From assembly GCA_002730975.1 (NCBI GenBank), contig PCBO01000026.1, forward strand, positions 1-50,293: a stretch of 50,293 bases of DNA, written 5' to 3'. Positions within the stretch are counted from its first letter, which is position 1. Each line of letters begins with the position of its first letter. A model generated the notes under the pieces. That model saw only the letters and a program-made list of their open reading frames with translations. It was not told the DNA's origin and searched no databases. Source of the DNA: Opitutia bacterium (GTDB lineage Bacteria; Verrucomicrobiota; Verrucomicrobiia; Opitutales; Seribacteraceae). The translations under genes and the position numbers were made by a program. Of this stretch, positions 8,991-17,514 are shown in pieces.

Positions 8991-10193
8991 ATGGCTAAAG
9001 AACAGTTCGAACGCACTAAACCTCATGTTAACGTCGGCACAATAGGACATGTGGATCATGGCAAGACCACATTGACTGCTGCTATTCTTCACGCACAATC
9101 TAAAAAGGGTTTTGCAGAGGTTAAAAGTTATGCGGATATCGCCAAAGGAGGGACTGTTCGCGACTCCTCCAAAATCGTGACTATTGCCGTGTCCCATGTT
9201 GAGTATGAGTCTGACACTCGTCACTATGCCCATGTCGATTGTCCGGGGCACGCCGATTTTGTCAAAAATATGATTACTGGTGCCGCTCAAATGGATGGAG
9301 CAATACTTGTAGTTGATGCAACGACTGGACCAATGCCTCAAACTCGCGAACATATTTTATTAGCCCGTCAAGTTGATGTTCCAAATGTTGTTGTTTTTCT
9401 TAACAAATGCGATCTCATGCAAGGTGACGACGAGGAACTTGTCGAGTTGGTGGATATGGAAATACGGGATTTGCTCAGCAAGTATGAGTTTGACGGAGAC
9501 AATGCTAAAATCATCCGGGGCTCAGCAACCAAAGCTCTTTCTGATGATGAGGGAGAGTTAGGTCTTCCTGCCATCCAGCAACTGATGGAAACTATCGACA
9601 GCGAAATAGAGGAACCGGTTCGCGATGTGGACAAACCATTTTTAATGTCGGTTGAAGATGTTTTCTCCATCACTGGCCGGGGTACTGTTGCCACTGGCAG
9701 AATAGAGCGTGGAATGGTTAAAGTTGGCGAAGAAGTTGAGCTTGTAGGACTTGCGGAGTCTCGCAAGACTACCTGCACTGGAGTAGAAATGTTTCGAAAG
9801 GAACTCGGGCAAGGACAAGCTGGAGATAATGTTGGAATTTTGCTTCGAGGAGTTGAAAAAGAAGATGTTCAGCGTGGCCATGTGCTCGCCAAACCTGGCA
9901 CTATAAAACCCCATGCCAAGGCCAAGGCCCAAATTTATGTTCTTAATAAAGATGAAGGTGGTCGACACACCCCGTTTTTCAAGGGATATCGCCCCCAGTT
10001 CTTCTTTGGCACTGCCGATGTCACTGGCGTTGTGGAATTGCCTGAGGGTGTTGAAATGGTTATGCCTGGAGACAACTTAGGGGTCAGCATAGAATTACAA
10101 AAGCCTATCGCGATGGAATCTGGACAACGCTTTGCCATTCGAGAAGGAGGCAAAACAATTGGTGCTGGTAACATTACTGATGTCGTCGAGTAA
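8991..10193 (+). CDS. tuf: Elongation factor Tu
   Basis: EF-Tu (400 aa) carries aminoacyl-tRNA to the ribosomal A site as a GTPase. GTP-binding motifs are GHVDHGKT (19-26), DCPGHAD (83-89, catalytic His87) and NKCD (138-141). Domains II and III are ordinary ([30 protein letters not shown]). The switch I region is unusual: residues 44-67 read [15 protein letters not shown] then SSKIVTIAV, where nearly all EF-Tu have ARGITINT. The magnesium-binding threonine (Thr64) is kept, but the Arg-Gly before it is Lys-Ile and the loop is two residues longer. The ATG at 8991 gives [16 protein letters not shown], the normal start; the frame is open further upstream into the tRNA, which is not coding. tRNA genes flank it on both sides. 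Confidence 0.97.
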   Translation: MAKEQFERTKPHVNVGTIGHVDHGKTTLTAAILHAQSKKGFAEVKSYADIAKGGTVRDSSKIVTIAVSHVEYESDTRHYAHVDCPGHADFVKNMITGAAQMDGAILVVDATTGPMPQTREHILLARQVDVPNVVVFLNKCDLMQGDDEELVELVDMEIRDLLSKYEFDGDNAKIIRGSATKALSDDEGELGLPAIQQLMETIDSEIEEPVRDVDKPFLMSVEDVFSITGRGTVATGRIERGMVKVGEEVELVGLAESRKTTCTGVEMFRKELGQGQAGDNVGILLRGVEKEDVQRGHVLAKPGTIKPHAKAKAQIYVLNKDEGGRHTPFFKGYRPQFFFGTADVTGVVELPEGVEMVMPGDNLGVSIELQKPIAMESGQRFAIREGGKTIGAGNITDVVE

Positions 10194-10274
10194 CATTGAC
10201 ACCCACTTCTGTTTTTACGCCCGATCTATGCTTTCCGAGTCTCGAGGGATTTATGTTTCCAAAGTTTGAGATTC

Positions 10275-10350
10275 GGGAGAATAGCTCAATTGGCAGAGCA
10301 ACGGTCTCCAAAACCGTAGGCTGAGGGTTCGAGTCCCTCTTCTCCCGCCA
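10275..10350 (+). tRNA. tRNA-Trp (anticodon CCA)
   Basis: Cloverleaf with acceptor stem GGGAGAA/TTCTCCC, anticodon stem ACGGT/ACCGT enclosing CTCCAAA (anticodon CCA), T arm GAGGGTTCGAGTCCCTC, discriminator G and encoded CCA. It lies between tuf and secE, an arrangement also known from Chlamydia, so it is probably cut out of the operon transcript. Confidence 0.97.
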
Positions 10351-10374
10351 TTTCTTCATAACTTATTTATTATC

Positions 10375-10578
10375 TTGAATCCTTTTCGTAAAATTCGATC
10401 GTTCTACGTTGAAACCGTAATCGAACTTAAGCGTGCCACATGGCCGACTCCACCTGAGTTACGCGAATCAACAGTTGTGGTTATTGCAGGTGTTGCAGTG
10501 CTTGGCTTTTTCATCTCTGTCGCCGACTTCTCACTTTCGGAAAGTGTTGAATTAGTCACTATTTTAATCCGAGGTTGA
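10375..10578 (+). CDS. secE: Preprotein translocase subunit SecE
   Basis: A 67-residue single-span SecE, the clamp subunit of the SecYEG channel. The conserved cytoplasmic helix contains ELKRATWPTPPELRES (17-32), followed by one membrane segment (about 34-53). It matches the short SecE form without the two extra N-terminal spans of E. coli. The start is TTG (10375), 24 nt after tRNA-Trp and without a ribosome binding site; no ATG exists before the conserved region. nusG follows 24 nt later, the standard order. Confidence 0.92.
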   Translation: MNPFRKIRSFYVETVIELKRATWPTPPELRESTVVVIAGVAVLGFFISVADFSLSESVELVTILIRG

Positions 10579-10602
10579 GTTCTTCAGGAATTTGCAATCA
10601 AG

Positions 10603-11181
10603 ATGACCGATTCCGTTTCAAGCACCCCCCGCTGGTACGCAGTTCAATGCTTATCTAACCACGAAGACAAAGTGAGACGCTTCTTGACTCGTTTTCGAGA
10701 GGATGACGAAAACTTTTCTAAGCATCTTAAAGAGATTTTGGTTCCGATTGAAACAGTTTCTGAAGTTAAAAACGGTCAAAAAAAGCAACGCGATCGTAAG
10801 TTTTACCCGGGATATGTATTTGTCGAGATGCATCTTTTTGATACAGAAGGTAATCTTTTGAAAGAACCTTGGTACAAGGTTAAAGACACAGATGGTGTAA
10901 TCAATTTTATAGGTCGCTCCAACCCTACTCCCCTTCGCGAAGACGAAATAGGTCGTATTTTGAGGCAAGTAGAAGAGGCTAAAGGAAAGGAAGTTCCTAA
11001 AGTTCAATTCGAACTTGGACAGGCTGTTAAGATTTTGGATGGGCCATTCATAAATCTGACGGGTGACATAGAGGAGATTGATGCAGAAAAAGGCAGTTTG
11101 AAAATTTCAGTTTCTATTTTCGGTCGATTTACACCTGTAGAGCTTGAATTTTGGCAGGTAGAAAAAGCGGACGAAACCTAA
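10603..11181 (+). CDS. nusG: Transcription elongation/termination factor NusG
   Basis: A 192-residue NusG, which binds RNA polymerase and couples it to Rho or the ribosome. The NGN domain starts at [15 protein letters not shown] (10-24) and contains [10 protein letters not shown] (66-75). The C-terminal KOW domain holds [15 protein letters not shown] followed by [16 protein letters not shown]. Length is close to the E. coli protein (181), with a slightly longer loop. It lies between secE and rplK, 16 nt before rplK. Confidence 0.96.
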   Translation: MTDSVSSTPRWYAVQCLSNHEDKVRRFLTRFREDDENFSKHLKEILVPIETVSEVKNGQKKQRDRKFYPGYVFVEMHLFDTEGNLLKEPWYKVKDTDGVINFIGRSNPTPLREDEIGRILRQVEEAKGKEVPKVQFELGQAVKILDGPFINLTGDIEEIDAEKGSLKISVSIFGRFTPVELEFWQVEKADET

Positions 11182-11197
11182 TTTAACTTATTTAATC

Positions 11198-11623
11198 ATG
11201 TCCAAAAAGGCAGTAGGAGAAATTCGTTTACAACTTCCCGCAGGTGCGGCCAACCCAGCCCCACCGGTAGGTCCTGCTTTAGGTGCCCAAGGCGTAAATA
11301 TCATGGAGTTCTGCAAAGAATTCAATGCTCGCACTAAAGATCAGTCCGGTCTTATCCTTCCCGTGGTCATAACCGTATATGCTGATCGATCTTTCAGTTT
11401 CATTTTGAAGTCACCCCCTGCCGCAGTCCTCTTAAAAAAGGCTGCAGGAGTGCCTAAGGGTTCAGGTACTCCCAACCGAGATAAGATCGGTAAAGTTACT
11501 ATGTCTCAAGTGAAAGAAATTGTGGCTACAAAGCAGGCTGACTTAAACGCTAGAGACGAGGATGCTGCTTGTCGTATTATCGCTGGCACCGCTCGTAGCA
11601 TGGGCATCGAAATTATCAATTGA
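11198..11623 (+). CDS. rplK: 50S ribosomal protein L11
   Basis: L11 (141 aa; E. coli 142) binds 23S rRNA at the GTPase centre together with L10. The N-terminal domain has [21 protein letters not shown] (partly quoted: PPVGPALG, residues about 22-29), the loop that interacts with factors and thiostrepton; the C-terminal domain ends in [14 protein letters not shown]. No Shine-Dalgarno sequence precedes the ATG (AACTTATTTAATC). In other bacteria the L11 leader is the target of L1 autoregulation; I see no clear L1-like hairpin in the 16-nt gap. Confidence 0.97.
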   Translation: MSKKAVGEIRLQLPAGAANPAPPVGPALGAQGVNIMEFCKEFNARTKDQSGLILPVVITVYADRSFSFILKSPPAAVLLKKAAGVPKGSGTPNRDKIGKVTMSQVKEIVATKQADLNARDEDAACRIIAGTARSMGIEIIN

Positions 11624-11670
11624 GAATCGACAAGTATTTCGAATATTTTCTGTTCATTTTTTGAATAACC

Positions 11671-12363
11671 ATGCCAAAACAAAGTAAAAGATATCATTCT
11701 GCGACTGAGAAGTCTGACCTTTCCCTGCCTCATCTTCTTGATCAAGCAATTGAAGTCCTTTGCCAAATGGAAAAGGCTAAGTTTGACGAAACTGTTGAAC
11801 TTTCTGTTGCATTAGGAGTTGACCCAAAGCAAACATCTCATTCTGTCCGCGGCACGGTAAACTTACCTCATGGAAGCGGTCGAAAGGTCGTTGTTGCAGT
11901 GTTCACTGAAAAGCCCGATGAAGCTAAGTCTGCAGGAGCCGATATTGTTGGCTTGGAGGACTTGGTTTCTAAAGTTAAAGATGGTTGGTGCGACTTCGAT
12001 GTTGCAATCGCCACTCCTGAAGCGATGAAACAGGTAAGATCGGTAGCACGTATTCTTGGACCTCGAGGCTTAATGCCAACTCCTAAGGCTGGAACTGTAA
12101 CTGATGATGTTAATTCAGCCGTTCAAGCTGTTAAGGCAGGTCGAGTTGAATTCAAAATGGACAAGACCGGAGCACTGGCTGTTATTGTAGGCAAGCGATC
12201 CTTTAGTCCAACACAATTAATCGAAAATACTCTTGAGGCAATAAAGTCAATTGCTGGAGTCCGTCCCGAAGGTCTCAAGGGGCGTTACATACGCCGAATG
12301 AGCATTAGTAGCACGATGAGCCCTGGCATTTCCCTCGACAACACTGTATTTTCCCAGCTTTAA
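11671..12363 (+). CDS. rplA: 50S ribosomal protein L1
   Basis: L1 (230 aa; E. coli 234) forms the mobile stalk near the E site. Family signatures are the HSVRGTVNLPHGSGR segment, LMPTPKAGTVTDDV and VEFKMDKTGALAVIVGKRSF. The C-terminus has RRMSISSTMSPGISLD. It follows rplK by 47 nt and precedes rplJ by 42 nt. Confidence 0.97.
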   Translation: MPKQSKRYHSATEKSDLSLPHLLDQAIEVLCQMEKAKFDETVELSVALGVDPKQTSHSVRGTVNLPHGSGRKVVVAVFTEKPDEAKSAGADIVGLEDLVSKVKDGWCDFDVAIATPEAMKQVRSVARILGPRGLMPTPKAGTVTDDVNSAVQAVKAGRVEFKMDKTGALAVIVGKRSFSPTQLIENTLEAIKSIAGVRPEGLKGRYIRRMSISSTMSPGISLDNTVFSQL

Positions 12364-12405
12364 CTGCCTTTGCTCTAATTTCAAATCTTTCAAGCATTTG
12401 ACCCA

Positions 12406-12915
12406 ATGAGACCCGAAAAAAAATATCTCGTCCGAGAAGCTACAGAACAACTTCAAAAATCTGATTATGTGTTCCTGGCTGATTTTACTGGAATAACCGT
12501 TGATGAGTCCGACGAACTTCGTGGTGAGCTTTCTTCCTTAGGCGCCGAGTTTCATATCGTCAAAAACAGTATATTAAAGTTTGCAGCAGCAGAATGTAAT
12601 GTCTCGATTTCAGATGAGTTTCTTGAAGGCCCCACTGCCATTGTTACTGGTGGTGACCCCTCAAGTGCGGCTAAGATTATGGGTTCTTTTAAGAAGTCTA
12701 AGTCCAAACTTACTGTTAAAGCCGGCGCTTTGGGCGATAGGCAACTTACCCCGACGGAAGTTTCCACCTTAGCCAATTTGCCCGACCTCGAAACGATAAA
12801 ATCTCAGTTTCTTTCTCTTTTAATGACTCCCGCTACTCGGCTGGTAACATTATTAAATACTCCAGCTAGACAGTTTGTAACTGTCCTCTCGGCTAAAGCT
12901 GAAGAAATCGATTAA
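12406..12915 (+). CDS. rplJ: 50S ribosomal protein L10
   Basis: L10 (169 aa) anchors the L7/L12 dimers on the stalk base. The N-terminal domain contains YVFLADFTGITVDE and HIVKNSILKFA; the C-terminal helix (about residues 135-169) carries hydrophobic repeats (LLTLLNTPARQFVTVLSAKAE) to which L12 dimers bind. The gap to rplA is only 42 nt, so the long L10 autoregulatory leader known from E. coli is not obvious. Confidence 0.96.
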   Translation: MRPEKKYLVREATEQLQKSDYVFLADFTGITVDESDELRGELSSLGAEFHIVKNSILKFAAAECNVSISDEFLEGPTAIVTGGDPSSAAKIMGSFKKSKSKLTVKAGALGDRQLTPTEVSTLANLPDLETIKSQFLSLLMTPATRLVTLLNTPARQFVTVLSAKAEEID

Positions 12916-13068
12916 ATTAATACAACATTTTCCTGCCTTCAAAGCGGACTTTTAAGTCTGTTCGTAGGCATAATCATTAACCACCAACCTTGAAGAAATT
13001 AGGGGAACTAACCCTTAAATGTCAGTTCAACGACGCTAATCCTATTCAAGGCAAGTAGGTAAAATACA

Positions 13069-13455
13069 ATGGCAGAGATAAATAAAGAACAAGTAATTGA
13101 GTGGCTCAGTGGTCAGTCAGTCATCGAAATCGCGGAGTTGGTCAAAGAACTCGAAGAAAAATGGGGTGTAAGTGCTTCGGCACCTGCGGCTGTTGCAGTT
13201 GCCGCTCCAGCAGGCGGAGATGCTGGCGGTGCCGCAGAAGAAAAGACAGAGTTCGATGTTGTGTTAACTGATTTTGGCGGCAACAAGATCGCCGTCATCA
13301 AGGAAGTACGAGGGATTACTGGATTGGGCTTAAAGGAAGCTAAAGAGCTGGTCGAAAGCGTACCAAAACCCGTCAAAGAAGGGACTTCTAAAAGCGATGC
13401 CGAAGAAGTTCTCAAGAAACTAGAGACGGCAGGTGCTAAGGCCGAGCTCAAGTAG
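13069..13455 (+). CDS. rplL: 50S ribosomal protein L7/L12
   Basis: L7/L12 (128 aa), the stalk protein that recruits translation GTPases. It has an N-terminal dimerisation part (1-37), an Ala/Gly/Pro-rich hinge (about 40-58) and the globular C-terminal domain ([26 protein letters not shown]). It is separated from rplJ by 153 nt, the longest gap within the gene block. That gap has short inverted repeats such as GGACTT/AAGTCT near 12953 but no convincing promoter. A weak purine stretch (AGTAGG) precedes the ATG. Confidence 0.97.
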   Translation: MAEINKEQVIEWLSGQSVIEIAELVKELEEKWGVSASAPAAVAVAAPAGGDAGGAAEEKTEFDVVLTDFGGNKIAVIKEVRGITGLGLKEAKELVESVPKPVKEGTSKSDAEEVLKKLETAGAKAELK

Positions 13456-13473
13456 ACGGTGACTTTCACTGTC
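13455..13473 (+). promoter_or_regulatory. Hairpin directly after rplL (attenuator-like)
   Basis: An 8-bp stem GACGGTGA/TCACTGTC with one G-T pair and a 3-nt loop begins at the last base of the rplL stop codon, at the head of the 138-nt rplL-rpoB gap. It has no T-run. E. coli has an attenuator and an RNase III site at this place, so a role in reducing rpoBC expression relative to rplL is plausible but inferred. Confidence 0.45.
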
Positions 13474-13545
13474 GTTTCCATCTCGAACTTTAGCCAAAAG
13501 GCCACCTTACGGGTGTGCCCTTGTCTTGGTATGCACGGATTTCCT

Positions 13546-13560
13546 ATCTGATCTTCAGAT
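13546..13560 (+). promoter_or_regulatory. Second hairpin upstream of rpoB
   Basis: A perfect 6-bp stem ATCTGA/TCAGAT with loop TCT lies 33 nt before the rpoB ATG. It could affect rpoB translation or RNA processing; chance is possible for a stem of this size. Confidence 0.3.
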
Positions 13561-13593
13561 TCCATCAACTATCTCCATTCTAATTTCGTAGCT

Positions 13594-16500
13594 ATGTCCG
13601 TAAACGATCGCCAAAATTTCGGAAAACTAAAAGAAGTCATTGAGCCACCCAATCTGATTCTGAATCAGATTGATTCTTTTCGCGACTTTTTCCAAAAAGA
13701 TGTTCCTCATACACATCGTAGGCCTGTTGGCCTTGAGGCAGTATTTAGAGAAGTTTTTCCGATCGTTAGCTATGATGAGCGCTCTCGCTTGGAATACGTC
13801 AGTTACGCTATTGGGGAACCTAAATTAAGCGAGATGGAGTGTATTCAAGAAAAGTGCTCTTATTCAGCACCCCTCCAGTTGAAATTGCGTTTGCGTATGG
13901 AGTTAGAGGGGCAGAGCAAACCTTTCTTTAGCGAGGAAGAAATTTTTATGGGTGAGATTCCCATTATTACAGACCGCGGCTCCTTTGTAATAAATGGAGC
14001 TGAACGTGTTGTCGTGAGCCAGTTGCATCGCTCCCCTGGCGTAAGCTTCGAGGAAACAACTCACACGAGCGGAAAATCTCTTCACGCCTTTCGAATCATA
14101 CCTGATCGAGGCACATGGATTGAAGCACAATTCGATCAGCATGACTTGCTGTATGTCTATTTGGATCGTCGTCGTCGTCGTCGGAAATTTCTCATCACTA
14201 CTTTCCTGCGAGCGCTTCTCGACTGGGATCCGGAAAAAGATACTGATTCCGACCAGAAGCTTCTTGAGCTTTTCTATGAAATAGAAAGCCTCAAAGTGAG
14301 TGATTTGCTAGACAAGGATAATGTATCTAGTTTTGTTTTAGTCGAACCAATGTTCGATCGTGCTAAGGGAGTTGTTTTAGCAAAGGCGTTTGAGCCACTT
14401 ACCAAAACTTATTTGCGGGCTTTTCGGAAAGCTGGTATCGTTGATTTGAGGGCTATTGATACCTCTTCCGATGACGGTGCAATTATTCGCTGTCTCAAAA
14501 AAGATGTTTCTCGCAATAAAGAAGATGCACTGAAAGAAATCTACAAAAAACTGCGGCCGGGCGAACCCCCCGAGCGCAAGAATGCAGAGGCTCTTGTTCG
14601 TAGGCTCTTCCAAGACCCGAAGCGATATGATTTAGCTCGCGTCGGTCGCCACATGCTAAATTTGAAGCTAGGTTTGGAAACACCCTTGGAAGTGCGTGTC
14701 ACGACCGTAGAAGACATCGTTGCAGCGACCAAGAGATTAACAGATCTCAAACGTGGCATAAGTAGCGAAGAGCAAGCTCGTAAAGATGCTGGTTCTATTT
14801 TCGATATGGGGATTGACGATATTGACCACTTAGGAAATAGACGCGTTCGCACAGTTGGTGAACTTTTGGCTAATGTTTGTCGCAGCGGTTTGGCTCGTAC
14901 CGAGCGAGTTGTTCGTGAACGTATGACCCTCTATGATCAAGGTGTTGATTCACTAACTCCTGGAAAGTTGATAAACCCAAAGGCTTTAACAACAGTTTTG
15001 AGAGACTTTTTCGCCCGAAGTCAGCTTAGCCAATTTATGGACCAAATTAATCCTTTGGCAGAAATTACTCACAAACGGCGACTTTCTGCACTCGGACCTG
15101 GTGGATTAAACCGTGAACGCGCAGGATTTGAAGTCCGCGACGTGCACCCTACTCACTATGGTCGCATCTGCCCGATCGAGACTCCGGAAGGACCTAATAT
15201 TGGTTTAATTAATACCCTTAGCACCTATTCGAAAATAGACGAATTTGGATTTTTGCAATCACCCTACCATCCAGTAGTCGACGGAGTAGTTAACAAAAAT
15301 CCCAAGGATGTCACTTATTTAAATGCTTTTCGTGAGGAGAGTTTTCGAATTGCTCAAGCTAACTCCGAAGTTGACCCAAAGACTAATAAATTAAAGGGGC
15401 GCGTAACTTGTCGCTATCGTGATACAGTGGCTGAATTCGAGCCAGCCAAGGTAGACTATATGGATGTATCGCCTAAACAGGTAGTTTCGGTAGCTGCAGG
15501 ACTTATACCATTTATTGAACACGATGATGCAAACCGTGCCCTGATGGGTGCTAACATGCAGCGTCAAGGGGTTCCCTTACTACGGACTGAAGCTCCTTTG
15601 GTCGGCACTGGCATTGAGCACCGTGTAGCGAAAGATTCGAAAACGGTGAGTTCATCTGATTCTGAAGGGATAGTTGCTTTAGCTGACGCCAACCGCATTG
15701 TCGTAACCGACGATGGAAAACTGCCCGTTCGTTTCTTGCGTGAACCTAAAAGCGATCCGAAGCGAGGAGTTCATTGCTACGATTTGCGTAAATTCTTACG
15801 CTCAAATTCGGGAACATGTTTTAACCAAAAACCAATTGTACGCAAAGGCGATAAGGTTTGTGTCGGTCAATCCCTTGCGGACGGGGCTTGCACATCAGAT
15901 GGTGAGCTTGCGCTTGGGCGTAACATCCTCGTGGCTTTTATGCCATGGAAGGGCTATAATTTCGAAGATGCAATTCTGATATCGGAGAAGATGATCAAGG
16001 ATGATATTTATACATCTATACACATCGAAGAATTTGAGGTAACGGCACGGGACACGAAATTGGGTCCAGAAGAAATTACTCGCGACATTCCCAATGCAGG
16101 TGAAGAAGCGTTACGGAATTTGGATCATCGCGGAGTCGTTCGCATAGGAGCTGAGGTAAAACCTGGTGATATTCTTGTCGGCAAAATAACTCCTAAAAGT
16201 GAGACTGATTTAGCACCGGAAGAAAAGCTTCTTCGTGCTATATTCGGTGAAAAGGCGGCAGATGTGAAGGATAGCTCTCTCAAAGTACCCTCAGGTACTT
16301 TTGGGATCGTTATGGACATAAAGATTTCTAGCCGAACAGAAGCAGAGCAAGAGAAACTTTCACCTTCTGACAACCGTCGGCAAATTAAACAAATCAAGGA
16401 AGATTATCGAAACCAAAATGATGATTTGCGTTCTCAACTGACGGAATCTCTATCTAACATTCTCTTGGGCGAAAAAATTCCTCTTAATGTAAAGAATTCT

Positions 16501-17460
16501 GAAACAGGAGATATAATCATTCCTGCAAATCGTAAGATAACCAAAACTCTCTTGAGGCGATTATCTTCGGTGCATCGATACGTAGACATTCCACCATCTC
16601 CCGTTCGAATAAAAGTTTTTGAAATTATAGAAGGCTATGAGAGCAAGTTCAAGGATCTGGATGATGATCGTGATCGAAAAATAGAAGCAATTGAGCACGG
16701 TGATCCCATTGACCAAGGAGCTATCAAGAATGTACGTGTTTTTGTTGCAAAGAAACAAAAGATTCGGGTTGGAGACAAGATGGCAGGTCGTCATGGGAAC
16801 AAGGGTGTTGTTGCAAAAATTGTAGCGGAAGAGGACATGCCTTTTCTGCCTGATGGCACACCCATTGAGATTTGTTTGAATCCCTTAGGAGTTCCTAGTC
16901 GCATGAATGTCGGTCAGGTACTAGAAACTCACCTTGGTTGGGCTTGCAAGAAGCTCGGGTTAACTGTTGCAACACCAATTTTCGACGGTATCCCCGAAAC
17001 CAACATACAGGAATACTTAAAACAAGCGAATCTTCCTGAAACAGGTAAGACCGAACTCGTAGACGGTTGTACTGGGGAACCTTTCTTCCAGCAAGTGGTT
17101 GTCGGCTACATGTACATGTTGAAGTTGAATCACCTTGTTTCTGGTAAAATCCATGCTCGGGCAGTCGGTCCATATAGCTTGATCACCCAGCAACCTTTGG
17201 GCGGAAAGGCTCAATATGGTGGGCAACGTTTTGGAGAGATGGAAGTCTGGGCGCTTGAAGCCTATGGTGCTGCTTATACCTTGCAGGAAATTTTGACAGT
17301 CAAATCCGATGATGTCTCCGGTCGTACTAAAATCTACGAAAATTTAGTGAAGGGAGACAATTCGCTACAGGCAAGTACGCCTCAATCCTTTAATGTTCTT
17401 ATGAAGGAAATGCAAAGTCTCTGCCTTGATGTTCGTGTTAAGGGGCAAGATGCTCTTTAG
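13594..17460 (+). CDS. rpoB: RNA polymerase subunit beta
   Basis: RNA polymerase beta (1288 aa; E. coli 1342). Signatures run in order: GAERVVVSQLHRSPG near 135, the rifampicin region (472-500), HPTHYGRICPIETPEGPN, MPWKGYNFEDAILISEK, and KMAGRHGNKGVVAK near the C-terminus. In the rifampicin region the drug-contact residues (Gln480, Phe481, Asp483, His493, Arg496, Ser498) are kept, while E. coli Asn518 and Ser522 positions are Ile485 and Ala489 and Gly507-Ser508 are Ala-Arg. The gene is the usual neighbour of rplL and rpoC. No Shine-Dalgarno sequence precedes the ATG (TTTCGTAGCT). Confidence 0.98.
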   Translation: MSVNDRQNFGKLKEVIEPPNLILNQIDSFRDFFQKDVPHTHRRPVGLEAVFREVFPIVSYDERSRLEYVSYAIGEPKLSEMECIQEKCSYSAPLQLKLRLRMELEGQSKPFFSEEEIFMGEIPIITDRGSFVINGAERVVVSQLHRSPGVSFEETTHTSGKSLHAFRIIPDRGTWIEAQFDQHDLLYVYLDRRRRRRKFLITTFLRALLDWDPEKDTDSDQKLLELFYEIESLKVSDLLDKDNVSSFVLVEPMFDRAKGVVLAKAFEPLTKTYLRAFRKAGIVDLRAIDTSSDDGAIIRCLKKDVSRNKEDALKEIYKKLRPGEPPERKNAEALVRRLFQDPKRYDLARVGRHMLNLKLGLETPLEVRVTTVEDIVAATKRLTDLKRGISSEEQARKDAGSIFDMGIDDIDHLGNRRVRTVGELLANVCRSGLARTERVVRERMTLYDQGVDSLTPGKLINPKALTTVLRDFFARSQLSQFMDQINPLAEITHKRRLSALGPGGLNRERAGFEVRDVHPTHYGRICPIETPEGPNIGLINTLSTYSKIDEFGFLQSPYHPVVDGVVNKNPKDVTYLNAFREESFRIAQANSEVDPKTNKLKGRVTCRYRDTVAEFEPAKVDYMDVSPKQVVSVAAGLIPFIEHDDANRALMGANMQRQGVPLLRTEAPLVGTGIEHRVAKDSKTVSSSDSEGIVALADANRIVVTDDGKLPVRFLREPKSDPKRGVHCYDLRKFLRSNSGTCFNQKPIVRKGDKVCVGQSLADGACTSDGELALGRNILVAFMPWKGYNFEDAILISEKMIKDDIYTSIHIEEFEVTARDTKLGPEEITRDIPNAGEEALRNLDHRGVVRIGAEVKPGDILVGKITPKSETDLAPEEKLLRAIFGEKAADVKDSSLKVPSGTFGIVMDIKISSRTEAEQEKLSPSDNRRQIKQIKEDYRNQNDDLRSQLTESLSNILLGEKIPLNVKNSETGDIIIPANRKITKTLLRRLSSVHRYVDIPPSPVRIKVFEIIEGYESKFKDLDDDRDRKIEAIEHGDPIDQGAIKNVRVFVAKKQKIRVGDKMAGRHGNKGVVAKIVAEEDMPFLPDGTPIEICLNPLGVPSRMNVGQVLETHLGWACKKLGLTVATPIFDGIPETNIQEYLKQANLPETGKTELVDGCTGEPFFQQVVVGYMYMLKLNHLVSGKIHARAVGPYSLITQQPLGGKAQYGGQRFGEMEVWALEAYGAAYTLQEILTVKSDDVSGRTKIYENLVKGDNSLQASTPQSFNVLMKEMQSLCLDVRVKGQDAL

Positions 17461-17514
17461 ATACTTCCCCTGCCTACTTAATTTTATTTCACAAATCACA
17501 AAGGAGTTCTCATT

